NCBI RefSeq assembly: GCF_048892425.1
Contig: NZ_JBLZHU010000002.1
Coordinates: 434,001-498,000 of the forward strand
Direction of reading: 5' to 3'
Source of the DNA: Pacificispira sp002696645
Lineage (GTDB): Bacteria > Pseudomonadota > Alphaproteobacteria > UBA8366 > Aestuariispiraceae
DNA: 64,000 bases
Positions 32,962 through 40,715 of this stretch are shown one piece after another (position 1 is the first letter of the stretch; the number at the start of each line of letters is the position of its first letter). The notes beneath the pieces are model-generated. The model had not been told where the DNA came from. It was given only the letters and a program-made list of their open reading frames with translations, and made no database searches. A program made the translations under genes and the position numbers.

Positions 32962-34494
32962 ATGCAAGATATTCTTCAACGCCTTGAAGATATGCGCGAA
33001 GATGCGCGGCAAGGCGGCGGTGCCAAGCGAATTGAAGCCCAGCACAGCAAGGGAAAGCTGACCGCGCGGGAGCGGCTGGATCTGCTGCTGGATCCAGGCT
33101 CTTTTGAAGAATGGGACATGTTTGTCGAACATGACTGCACCGATTTCGGGATGCAGGATCAGAAAATCCGCGGCGATGGCGTCGTTACGGGGCATGGTCT
33201 GGTCAATGGTCGACGGGTTTTCGTTTTTTCTCAGGACTTCACTGTGTTTGGCGGGTCATTGTCTGCCGCCCATGCCCGCAAGATCTGTAAAATCATGGAT
33301 CAGGCGATGAAGGTTGGCGTCCCGGTGATCGGCCTCAACGATTCCGGCGGCGCGCGCATTCAGGAAGGGGTTGCCTCTCTGGCAGGCTATGCCGATGTGT
33401 TTCAGCGCAATGTGATGGCGTCGGGTGTGGTGCCGCAGATTTCCATGATCATGGGCCCCTGTGCCGGGGGCGCTGTCTATTCACCCGCCATGACCGACTT
33501 CATCTTCATGGTCAAAGACTCCTCTTATATGTTCGTCACTGGGCCGGAAGTGGTGAAAACAGTCACCAATGAGACCGTGACCGCTGAAGAACTGGGCGGG
33601 GCGACAAGCCATACCAGCAAATCGGGTGTCGCTGACCTGGCCTTCGAAAATGATGTGGAGGCACTGCTGCAACTGCGCCGCTTCCTGGGTTTCCTGCCGT
33701 TGAATAATAAAGAACAGCCGCCCCACCGCCCGACTGACGATCCCCATGACCGGCTGGACATGTCGCTGGACACATTGGTCCCGCCCAATCCCAACAAGCC
33801 GTATGATATCAAGGAATTGATACACAAGATCGCTGATGAGGAAGATTTCTTTGAAATCCAGCCCAATAATGCAGGCAACATCGTAGTTGGCTTTGCGCGG
33901 ATCGAAGGCCACCCGGTCGGCATCGTCGCCAATCAGCCCATGGTTCTGGCGGGCTGTCTGGACATTGCCAGTTCCATCAAGGCGGGTCGTTTCGTGCGCT
34001 TCTGCGATGCCTTTAACATTCCCATCGTGACCCTGGTCGATGTGCCAGGCTTCCTGCCCGGCACGGCCCAGGAATATGGTGGCATCATTAAACACGGCGC
34101 GAAGCTGCTCTATGCCTATGCCGAAGCGACGGTGCCCAAGGTCACCGTGATCACCCGCAAGGCCTATGGTGGGGCCTATGATGTGATGTCGTCCAAGCAT
34201 CTGCGGGGTGATGTGAATTATGCCTGGCCGTCAGCGGAAATCGCCGTCATGGGCCCAAAGGGCGCGGTGGAAATTATCTTCCGCGGGGATCGTGATGATC
34301 CCGCGAAATTGGCGGAAAAGGAAGCGGAATACCGCGATAAATTCGCAAATCCCTTCGTGGCGGGCCAGCACGGTTTCATCGATGACGTCATCATGCCCCA
34401 CAGCACACGCCGCCGCATCTCCCGCGCGCTCAGCATGCTGCGCACGAAAGACATCAAGAACCCGTGGAAAAAGCACGGCAATATTCCGCTGTAA
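32962..34494 (+). CDS. pccB: Propionyl-CoA carboxylase beta subunit (carboxyltransferase)
   Basis: A 510-residue biotin-dependent carboxyltransferase beginning MQDILQRLEDMREDARQGGG. It has the paired crotonase-like halves, with GLNDSGGARIQEGV and MGPCAGGAVYSPAMTDF in the first, and VDVPGFLPGTAQEYGGIIKHGAK and ITRKAYGGAYDVMSSKH in the second. It makes methylmalonyl-CoA from propionyl-CoA together with the biotinylated alpha subunit. The pairing with pccA about 1 kb downstream supports propionyl- rather than methylcrotonyl-CoA. GGGGGAA precedes the ATG. The stop is followed within six bases by a palindromic repeat array. Confidence 0.93.
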   Translation: MQDILQRLEDMREDARQGGGAKRIEAQHSKGKLTARERLDLLLDPGSFEEWDMFVEHDCTDFGMQDQKIRGDGVVTGHGLVNGRRVFVFSQDFTVFGGSLSAAHARKICKIMDQAMKVGVPVIGLNDSGGARIQEGVASLAGYADVFQRNVMASGVVPQISMIMGPCAGGAVYSPAMTDFIFMVKDSSYMFVTGPEVVKTVTNETVTAEELGGATSHTSKSGVADLAFENDVEALLQLRRFLGFLPLNNKEQPPHRPTDDPHDRLDMSLDTLVPPNPNKPYDIKELIHKIADEEDFFEIQPNNAGNIVVGFARIEGHPVGIVANQPMVLAGCLDIASSIKAGRFVRFCDAFNIPIVTLVDVPGFLPGTAQEYGGIIKHGAKLLYAYAEATVPKVTVITRKAYGGAYDVMSSKHLRGDVNYAWPSAEIAVMGPKGAVEIIFRGDRDDPAKLAEKEAEYRDKFANPFVAGQHGFIDDVIMPHSTRRRISRALSMLRTKDIKNPWKKHGNIPL

Positions 34495-34499
34495 GCCCT

Positions 34500-34826
34500 C
34501 CTTCGAGACGACGCTGTCGCGTCTCCTCAGGATGAGAATGGTGAGGGTGGAGAAAGTTGAGAGTGCACATTGGTAAATCCCGCGTCGTGAGGGCCGCAAG
34601 TTGAACGGATGATCACGGGCCTTCCTTCGAGACGACGCTGACGCGTCTCCTCAGGATGAGAGTTGTGATGGTGGAGAAAGTTGAGAGTGCGCATTGGTAA
34701 ATCCCGCGTCGTGAGGGTCGCAGGTTGAACGGATCATCACGGGCCTTCCTTCGAGACGACGCCGACGCCTCTCTTTAGGATGAGAGTCGTGATGGTGGAG
34801 AGAATTGAGAGTGCACAATAGTAAAT
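34500..34826 (+). repeat. Tandem 124-bp repeat with REP-like palindromic heads
   Basis: Units begin CCTTCGAGACGACGC at 34500, 34624 and 34748, a period of exactly 124 bases. The first two are about 92 percent alike; the third keeps the first 80 or so bases and then switches into an inverted element. Each head contains GAGACG and GCGTCTC, able to form a hairpin, followed by CTCAGGATGAG. No protein is encoded. The array starts right after the pccB stop and fills most of the 398-base gap before the GIY-YIG gene. Confidence 0.85.
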
Positions 34827-34877
34827 CCCTCATCCTGAGGAGCGGCAACGCCGCGTCTCGAAGGATGGGGGATGGCA
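34777..34877 (+). repeat. Left direct repeat flanking the GIY-YIG gene
   Basis: This segment, from AGGATGAGAGT through GGATGGGGGATGG, matches 35337-35438 almost base for base (for example ACAATAGTAAATCCCTCATC in both). The offset between the copies is 562 bases and the GIY-YIG gene lies between them. The pair could have arisen by duplication during insertion or by recombination between repeats. Confidence 0.75.
34827..34868 (+). repeat. Inverted REP-like element (left copy)
   Basis: CCCTCATCCTGAGGAGCGGC begins an element that ends GTCTCGAAGGATG. It is the reverse complement of the repeat heads nearby. It can fold as a nested hairpin, CATCC with GGATG outside and GCGGC-AAC-GCCGC inside. An identical copy occurs at 35389-35430. 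Elements of this CTCATCCTGAGG...CGAAGGATG type are familiar from many alphaproteobacterial genomes. Confidence 0.85.
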
Positions 34878-34892
34878 GGAAAGTGAGGCAAG

Positions 34893-35246
34893 TTGGATTT
34901 CTGGGTCTATATGCTCCGATGCTCAGATGGAAGTTACTATGTCGGATCGGCTCGCGGGTCTTTGGATCGGCGCGTACAAGAGCATCAGCAGGGTGCCTAT
35001 CCCGGATATACAACATCAAGACGCCCTGTTGCCCTTGTCTTTAGTGAGCGGTTTGTGCGTGTTGAAGATGCGATAGCTTCAGAGCAGCAGTTAAAAGGGT
35101 GGTCTCGGGCCAAGAAGGAAGCGTTGGTTTCTGGGGATTGGAAGAGGATAAGTGCTTTGGGAAAACGAGGTGCCTCGCGGGCCCTCCTTCGAGACGACGC
35201 TGACGCGTCTCCTCAGGATGAGAAGTGTGATGGTGGAGAAAAGTGA
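34893..35246 (+). CDS. GIY-YIG domain nuclease (UPF0213/YhbQ-like) embedded in repeats
   Basis: A 117-residue protein read from TTG at 34893 with GTGAGGC upstream. FWVYMLRCSDGSYYVGSARG carries the VYM...YVG form of the GIY-YIG motif, with the catalytic-type Arg in LDRRVQEHQQG; SEQQLKGWSRAKKEALV supplies the usual Glu. Single-domain GIY-YIG proteins are putative structure-specific endonucleases of unknown role. The last 15 or so codons (ALLRDDADASPQDEK) are not nuclease sequence but a REP-like repeat read in frame. The gene separates pccB from pccA and looks like an inserted cassette. Confidence 0.85.
   Translation: MDFWVYMLRCSDGSYYVGSARGSLDRRVQEHQQGAYPGYTTSRRPVALVFSERFVRVEDAIASEQQLKGWSRAKKEALVSGDWKRISALGKRGASRALLRDDADASPQDEKCDGGEK
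35186..35222 (+). repeat. REP-like element forming the 3' end of the nuclease gene
   Basis: CCTTCGAGACGACGCTGACG through CTCAGGATGAG repeats the head of the 124-bp unit at 34624 without a mismatch over 37 bases. It is read in frame by the GIY-YIG gene and replaces its original C-terminus or stop. Confidence 0.85.
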
Positions 35247-35261
35247 GGTTGAATAACTGTG

Positions 35262-35345
35262 GTCCCCTCATCCTAAGGAGCCGCAGTAAAAAAAGGGTAG
35301 TCGCTCTCTCTTTTGATACGACGCAGGAGTTTCTCCTCAGGATGA
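35262..35345 (+). repeat. Degenerate REP-like pair
   Basis: CCTCATCCTAAGGAGCCGCAG at 35264 onward resembles the inverted element but with changes and an interrupting run of A. TTTTGATACGACGCAGGAG...CTCCTCAGGATGAG, ending at 35346, resembles a decayed repeat head. Together with the flanking copies this fills the 225 bases between the nuclease gene and pccA. Confidence 0.6.
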
Positions 35346-35438
35346 GAATGATGATGGTGGAGAGAACTGAGGGTTCACAATAGTAAATCCCTCATCCTGA
35401 GGAGCGGCAACGCCGCGTCTCGAAGGATGGGGGACGGG
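35337..35438 (+). repeat. Right direct repeat flanking the GIY-YIG gene
   Basis: Near-identical to 34777-34877, including the complete inverted element CCCTCATCCTGAGG...CGAAGGATG at 35389-35430. It ends about 45 bases before the pccA start, so any transcript from pccB into pccA must pass through two sets of stable hairpins. Confidence 0.75.
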
Positions 35439-35483
35439 CAAAGAGGCAGCCCAAAGGTTTAACAAAACGGGGTGTTGGTTAAC

Positions 35484-37493
35484 ATGTTTAAGAAAATCCT
35501 AATTGCCAATCGCGGGGAAATTGCCTGTCGGGTGATGCGCACGGCCCATAAGATGGGGATCGTGCCGGTCGCGGTGTATTCTGAGGCGGATGCGCAGGCG
35601 CTGCATGTGAAGACGGCCCTGGCGCTGGGTGGCGAAGCGGTGCTGGTCGGACCGGCGGCGTCTTCTGAAAGCTATCTGGTGATCGATAACATCGTTAAGG
35701 CCTGTAAGGAGACGGGCGCAGAGGCTGTGCATCCTGGCTATGGCTTCCTGTCGGAAAACAAGCGCTTTGCAGAGCGGCTGGAGAAAGAGGGCATTGCCTT
35801 CATCGGCCCGCCGGTCGGCGCGATTGAGGCGATGGGCGACAAGATCGAATCCAAGAAGCTGGCTTTGGCCGCGGGCGTCAGCACTGTGCCGGGATTCCTG
35901 GAGGCGATTACCGACCCCGAAGAGGCGGTGCGGATTTCTAACGACATCGGCTATCCGGTGATGCTGAAGGCGTCTGCCGGTGGTGGCGGTAAGGGCATGC
36001 GCCTGGCCTGGAATGATAAAGAGGCCCGGGAGGGTCTGGTATCGGCCATGAATGAAGGGCGCAGCAGCTTTGGCGACGACCGTGTCTTCATTGAAAAATT
36101 CATTGAAGAACCCCGCCATATCGAAATTCAGGTTCTGGCCGATGGACAGGGCACCTGCCTGTATCTGGGGGAGCGGGAATGTTCCATCCAGCGACGCCAT
36201 CAGAAGGTGATCGAAGAAGCCCCATCCCCGTTCCTGGATGAGGCAACCCGCAAGGCGATGGGCGAACAGGCGGTCGCGCTGGCCCAACAGGTGAAATATC
36301 GCACGGCCGGGACGGTGGAATTCATCGTCGATAAGGATCGCAATTTCTATTTCCTGGAAATGAACACCCGCCTGCAGGTGGAACATCCGGTCACGGAACT
36401 GGTTACCGGCTATGATCTGGTTGAATGGATGATCCGCGTTGCCTATGGCGAGAAGCTGCCGATGAAGCAGTCTGACATCAAATTGACAGGCTGGGCGATT
36501 GAGGCCCGGCTATATGCAGAAGATGCAGAGCGTGGCTTCCTGCCTTCGACAGGCCGCCTGAGCCGCTATATTGAGCCGCAGGCGGTGGAAGGAAAGGTGC
36601 GGGTCGATAGCGGTTGCTATGATGGCGCTGAAATCTCCATGTTCTATGACCCGATGATCTCCAAACTGGTTGTCGGGGGCAAGGACCGGGCATCGGCCAT
36701 CGCGGAATTGCGCCGGGCGATTGATGGCTATGTCGTGCGCGGCCTGAGCCATAACATGCCCTTCCTGGCCAATCTGGCGAAGCATCCCCGCTTTGCCGAA
36801 GGCCGGATCACCACCAATTTTATTGCAGAAGAATATCCAGATGGCCTGACAGAAGCGCATTTGAAGCCGGATGATCCAGACCTATTCGCGGCGATTGCAG
36901 CGGTCATCCAGGACCGGATTGAACAGCGGGAGCGGCGCATTTCTGGCCAGGAACAGGGCCGCGAGCCGGACCTGCCATCGGATTACACAGTATTTCTGGG
37001 CGATAAGGATGCGCAGGAAATCTCCCTGCATCTGGAACGGGGAGAGGATGGCGATCGCCTGACTCTGGGAGACCGAACGCTGTTCATTGAAAGCGGATGG
37101 CGGCCGGGCATGATCATTTTCCGCGCCACGGTGGATGATGAATTGCGTCTGTTCCAGGTGGATCGGGACGGCGCTGGGTTTGTATTGAGCCATGATGGCG
37201 CGCGCATTCGGGCGCTGGTGCTGGAAGCCCGCCATGCCGGTCTGCGCCGGTTGATGCCCTACAAGCCGCCACCAGACATGTCGAAATTCCTGCTGTCCCC
37301 CATGCCGGGCTTGTTGGTGCGGCTCAGTGTCTCACCCGGTGATGCGGTGGAGGCTGGACAGGAACTGGCGGTTGTTGAGGCGATGAAGATGGAAAATGTT
37401 CTGCGCGCCGTCAGCAATGGCACAGTCAAGACCGCCCACGCTGCCCAGGGGGATGGCCTTGCGGTGGATCAGATGATCCTGGAATTCGAATGA
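35484..37493 (+). CDS. pccA: Propionyl-CoA carboxylase alpha subunit (biotin carboxylase + biotin carrier)
   Basis: A 669-residue protein. Residues 1-445 form biotin carboxylase, with ILIANRGEIACRV, the glycine-rich ATP loop KASAGGGGKGMR and EMNTRLQVEHPVTE. The middle is the interaction domain typical of propionyl-CoA carboxylases. The C-terminal carrier domain has EAMKMEN with the biotinylated Lys635. It transfers carboxylated biotin to the PccB site. ATG 35484 fits the family N-terminus; an in-frame GTG at 35472 adds only four residues. The partner pccB lies upstream across a repeat-rich cassette. Confidence 0.93.
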   Translation: MFKKILIANRGEIACRVMRTAHKMGIVPVAVYSEADAQALHVKTALALGGEAVLVGPAASSESYLVIDNIVKACKETGAEAVHPGYGFLSENKRFAERLEKEGIAFIGPPVGAIEAMGDKIESKKLALAAGVSTVPGFLEAITDPEEAVRISNDIGYPVMLKASAGGGGKGMRLAWNDKEAREGLVSAMNEGRSSFGDDRVFIEKFIEEPRHIEIQVLADGQGTCLYLGERECSIQRRHQKVIEEAPSPFLDEATRKAMGEQAVALAQQVKYRTAGTVEFIVDKDRNFYFLEMNTRLQVEHPVTELVTGYDLVEWMIRVAYGEKLPMKQSDIKLTGWAIEARLYAEDAERGFLPSTGRLSRYIEPQAVEGKVRVDSGCYDGAEISMFYDPMISKLVVGGKDRASAIAELRRAIDGYVVRGLSHNMPFLANLAKHPRFAEGRITTNFIAEEYPDGLTEAHLKPDDPDLFAAIAAVIQDRIEQRERRISGQEQGREPDLPSDYTVFLGDKDAQEISLHLERGEDGDRLTLGDRTLFIESGWRPGMIIFRATVDDELRLFQVDRDGAGFVLSHDGARIRALVLEARHAGLRRLMPYKPPPDMSKFLLSPMPGLLVRLSVSPGDAVEAGQELAVVEAMKMENVLRAVSNGTVKTAHAAQGDGLAVDQMILEFE

Positions 37494-37548
37494 TCTTGTC
37501 CGTGTGAGTGATTGACGGGGAACAAGCGTTGGGGTCTAACCCATTTCC

Positions 37549-38769
37549 ATGAGCCGCGCGATCTATCTAGACAGTCGGATATGGTGCCTTGGGATTGCCG
37601 AAACCCTGGTTTGGGCAGGGATGTATTATCTTTTCCCGGCCCTGTTGGTGCATTGGGAATCCGATCTGGGGTGGTCCAAGACGGAGCTGACCCTGGCGGC
37701 AACCTGTGCCTTGCTGGTTTCTGCGGTGGTTGCGCCAAAGATCGGGGGATTGATTGATCAGGATGCAGGGCGCTGGATTCTGACAGGGTGTGCGGCTTTG
37801 GGCGGTGTGTTGCTGTTGCTGTTGACCCAGGTCCAGTCCTATCCTGTCTTTTTCGCCCTCTGGATCGGTATCGGCATCGCCATGGGGGGATGCCTGTATG
37901 AGCCGTGTTTCGCCTTCCTGACACACCGTCGCGGGGTTCAGGCCAGAAGCGCGATTACCATGATCACCCTGATGGCTGGATTTGCGGGAACCGTCGCTTT
38001 CCCGCTGTGTAACTGGATTGCAGTATCGGCCAATTGGCAGGCGGCAAGTGGCACGATGGCCGTTCTGATCCTGGCCGTTGCGGTGCCCTTGTTCTGGTTT
38101 GGCACCCGATTGAGGGCCGGGGATGTCGCGTTTGACAGTTCCGCGCATCACTCCAGTCAGGGCGACGTTACAAAATTGCGCAAATCAGCGCTGCGCCAGA
38201 CATTATCGCGCCCGACTTACTGGTTGCTGGCTGCCAGTTTTGCGGTTCTGGGTCTAAACCATGCCATTGTTGTCACGCATTTACTGCCCCTGTTGGACGA
38301 ACGGGGCATATCATTGGCATCTGCCGTCCTGGCGATTTCCCTGTTGGGACCAATGCAGGTGGTCGGGCGTATCGTTATGCTGTTGACGGAACGGTGGATA
38401 GGGGTGATCACACTGTGTGGTGTAATCTTTGTATCCATCGCGGTTGGCGGCGTCTTTTTGGGGCTGGCGGCGGTGATTCCGGTGCTGATTTATCTGTTCG
38501 TGTTGTTGCAAGGTGCCAGCCATGGGGTCGTCAGCATTCTGCGTCCGCTTGTCACGGCGCATCTGCTGGGGCGGACCGGGTTTGGCACCATTTCCGGTGC
38601 GGTGGCTGTGCCTTTTGTTGCCGCGACGGCATTGGGCCCCAGCGCGGGTAGTCTGATTTGGCGTTGGGGCGGCTATGATTTGGTCGTATGGGCCTTGATC
38701 GCTTTGGCGCTGATCGGGCTGTGTTGTTTTGGTCTGGCGGTCAGGATATCCGCCCGCCATCCGGTTTAA
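37549..38769 (+). CDS. Major facilitator superfamily transporter
   Basis: A 406-residue protein with about 12 hydrophobic helices. The N-terminal half has SDLGWSKTELTLAAT-like and GGLIDQDAGR sequences, the latter taking the place of the usual loop 2-3 motif; the central loop at about residues 190-220 is polar. It resembles the monocarboxylate-type branch of the family by general look, but the substrate cannot be assigned. It starts 55 bases after pccA in the same direction; no clear Shine-Dalgarno is seen. Confidence 0.85.
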   Translation: MSRAIYLDSRIWCLGIAETLVWAGMYYLFPALLVHWESDLGWSKTELTLAATCALLVSAVVAPKIGGLIDQDAGRWILTGCAALGGVLLLLLTQVQSYPVFFALWIGIGIAMGGCLYEPCFAFLTHRRGVQARSAITMITLMAGFAGTVAFPLCNWIAVSANWQAASGTMAVLILAVAVPLFWFGTRLRAGDVAFDSSAHHSSQGDVTKLRKSALRQTLSRPTYWLLAASFAVLGLNHAIVVTHLLPLLDERGISLASAVLAISLLGPMQVVGRIVMLLTERWIGVITLCGVIFVSIAVGGVFLGLAAVIPVLIYLFVLLQGASHGVVSILRPLVTAHLLGRTGFGTISGAVAVPFVAATALGPSAGSLIWRWGGYDLVVWALIALALIGLCCFGLAVRISARHPV

Positions 38770-38792
38770 GTAGGTTTGAAAGGATACTGATT

Positions 38793-39626
38793 GTGCCGAT
38801 TGAATTCGATTTCGCCTTTTTATTGCCGTTTGCCTTGGCCTTGCTGGCGACGGGGGCTTTTGCGGGTACCCTGGCCGGATTGCTGGGGGTTGGCGGTGGA
38901 ATCGTGATCGTGCCAATCCTGTATATGCTGTTGCCGGCCTTTGGTGTGCCGGAGGAGTTGCGCATGCATTTGGCGGTCGGAACGTCTTTGGCGACAATCG
39001 TACCGACCGGCCTTGTGTCGGCACAGTCGCACTGGAAACGCGGCGGTGTTGATGTTGATCTGTTGAAGAAATTGGGCATCTTTGTGGTTCTGGGCGTTGC
39101 CGTCGGCATTGTCATTGGCACCCGTGCCGGTGGGGAAACCCTGAAGATCATCTTTGCGTCTGTCGCTTTGCTGGTTGCCGTGCATATGGGACTGGGCAAG
39201 CAGGAATGGTGCCTCAGCAAATCCTTACCATCCTGGCCGGGTCGCGCCGTGATTGGGATGTTTATCGGTGGTTTCAGTGTCGTCATGGGGATCGGCGGAG
39301 GAACGCTGGGGGTCCCAACGCTCAGCCTGTTCAATGTCCCGATACGGCGAGCGGTGGGAACCGCGGCGGCGCTGGGGCCGGTGATCGCATTGCCTGGCGT
39401 GATCGGTTTTATCATCAGTGGTTTTGGCGAACCGGGCCTGCCACCCTTCAGCCTGGGCTATGCCAATCTGCTGGCTTTTGCGGTTATCGTGCCGTCAACG
39501 ATTGCTTTCGCACCTTTGGGGGCAAAGCTGGCCCATACCATCTCTCCGCCTCTGTTGCGCAAGGCCTTTGCTGTGTTTCTGTTGATCACGGCATGTCGCA
39601 TGGCCTGGGCGGTTTTTGGATCTTGA
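38793..39626 (+). CDS. TauE/SafE-family sulfite or anion exporter
   Basis: A 277-residue membrane protein with eight or so helices in two related halves. The family motifs GTLAGLLGVGGGIVIVP and GGFSVVMGIGGGTLGVPTLS appear in the respective halves. Members export sulfite, sulfoacetate or other small organic anions; the substrate here is unknown. The start is GTG 38793, supported by GAAAGGA ten bases upstream. It follows the MFS gene by 23 bases. Confidence 0.87.
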   Translation: MPIEFDFAFLLPFALALLATGAFAGTLAGLLGVGGGIVIVPILYMLLPAFGVPEELRMHLAVGTSLATIVPTGLVSAQSHWKRGGVDVDLLKKLGIFVVLGVAVGIVIGTRAGGETLKIIFASVALLVAVHMGLGKQEWCLSKSLPSWPGRAVIGMFIGGFSVVMGIGGGTLGVPTLSLFNVPIRRAVGTAAALGPVIALPGVIGFIISGFGEPGLPPFSLGYANLLAFAVIVPSTIAFAPLGAKLAHTISPPLLRKAFAVFLLITACRMAWAVFGS

Positions 39627-39637
39627 TGTGCGGATAT

Positions 39638-39671
39638 CCGGTCGATAGTCAGGCAATGCTTATTCGACCGG
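39638..39671. terminator. Inverted repeat between convergent genes
   Basis: CCGGTCGA (39638-39645) pairs perfectly with TCGACCGG (39664-39671). The right arm overlaps the last codons of the trypsin-like gene. It lies between convergent genes, where a bidirectional terminator is expected, but no T-run is present, so the call is weak. Confidence 0.4.
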
Positions 39672-40553
39672 ACCCTGCCCTTCGCGGCTGTTGTTGGGTG
39701 TAAACACAGCATTCATTTCCGTATGGCGAATGGCACGTTCCACCAGATTCAGGATGGTGTAAATTGGCACGGCGGTATTTGTGACAGTACCGTCGGTCAA
39801 CGGGACATTGGTCGCACTGTTCAGGCCAATCACTTGCAGGCCGGACTTGGTGCGAATTGCGATGGGCGCGCCGGAATCGCCGCTGACGATTTCGCAACTG
39901 TGGCTTAACAATTCACCATGCCCCAGAAAGCCCAGGATACGGCAGGCATTGTCGACGGAAATTACATGGGCACGGTCCTTGGGATAGCCAGCCAAAGAGA
40001 AATACTGTTTTGTATCGATCATCTGCTTCAGGGTTTCTGCATCCAAGGCCTGAAAGCCCAGATACCCGGCTTTGCGGCCAATTGGATCTTTTAGAATCAC
40101 GATCGCCCAGTCGTGTTCCATATTGGATGGATCTGCCCAAAGCTCCCCATTAAAATTGGGGGAGGGGATGATCTGAATGGCTGTTGAATGGGCAACATAT
40201 TTTTCGCGCTGATAGCCTGCAACAAAGTTAATAAGCTGTGGTGCGGCATAGCGTTTTGTCGGGCGAAAATACAGGCAATGAGCGGCCGTCAGGACGATAC
40301 GCTCCCCGATCAATGACCCTGTGCAATGGGACCTTGAACTGACGCCACTGATATTGACCCGTCCAACCGCGCTCCAAGGATACTGTGAGGCATCAACCAC
40401 CGTGCGCGCCAGGGTCGAGGGGGCATTGGCAATCGATTCCGCATATCCGCTGCGAAAAGGCAGGCCAATGGCTAATCCAATCGCCCACAAGATCATGATC
40501 ACGTGACAGTGACGAACGAACACGTGGGGTAACAGACTTGAAGAAAGACGCAT
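39660..40553 (-). CDS. Secreted trypsin-like serine protease
   Basis: A 297-residue S1-family protease. A hydrophobic N-terminal segment (HVIMILWAIGLAIGLPFRSG) suggests export or membrane anchoring. The catalytic triad is visible: His in VLTAAHC, Asp in EHDWAIVIL and Ser in SGDSGAP. Cys residues in SHCTG/TAAHC and in NACRI/SHCEIV can form the usual disulfides. It differs from HtrA in lacking PDZ domains. The start is uncertain: ATG 40553 is used here, while an in-frame ATG at 40592 would add 13 residues. The physiological target is unknown. Confidence 0.85.
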   Translation of the reverse strand: MRLSSSLLPHVFVRHCHVIMILWAIGLAIGLPFRSGYAESIANAPSTLARTVVDASQYPWSAVGRVNISGVSSRSHCTGSLIGERIVLTAAHCLYFRPTKRYAAPQLINFVAGYQREKYVAHSTAIQIIPSPNFNGELWADPSNMEHDWAIVILKDPIGRKAGYLGFQALDAETLKQMIDTKQYFSLAGYPKDRAHVISVDNACRILGFLGHGELLSHSCEIVSGDSGAPIAIRTKSGLQVIGLNSATNVPLTDGTVTNTAVPIYTILNLVERAIRHTEMNAVFTPNNSREGQGPVE

Positions 40554-40715
40554 ATCATCAGTACCTACTGTTATCGCATTCGACTTTAGCATACTGTATG
40601 TACGTTGCGATCATATGTTTCTGACCAATTTGTTAGCACTTTTTTAGCGTTTCCTGGTTACGCTGCGAAGCTATTCTGAGTTCCAGACCGTGTTGGTCAC
40701 AGATAGAAAGTTGTT

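Noticed and set aside
34495..35470. CRISPR array
   Set aside because: Repeats are long (124 bases or palindromic 40-mers), partly inverted, unevenly placed and without unique spacers of constant size. No cas gene is present.
34495..35470. Classical insertion sequence
   Set aside because: There is no transposase with a DDE or HUH signature and no clean terminal inverted repeats with target duplications; only a GIY-YIG nuclease and palindromes are seen.
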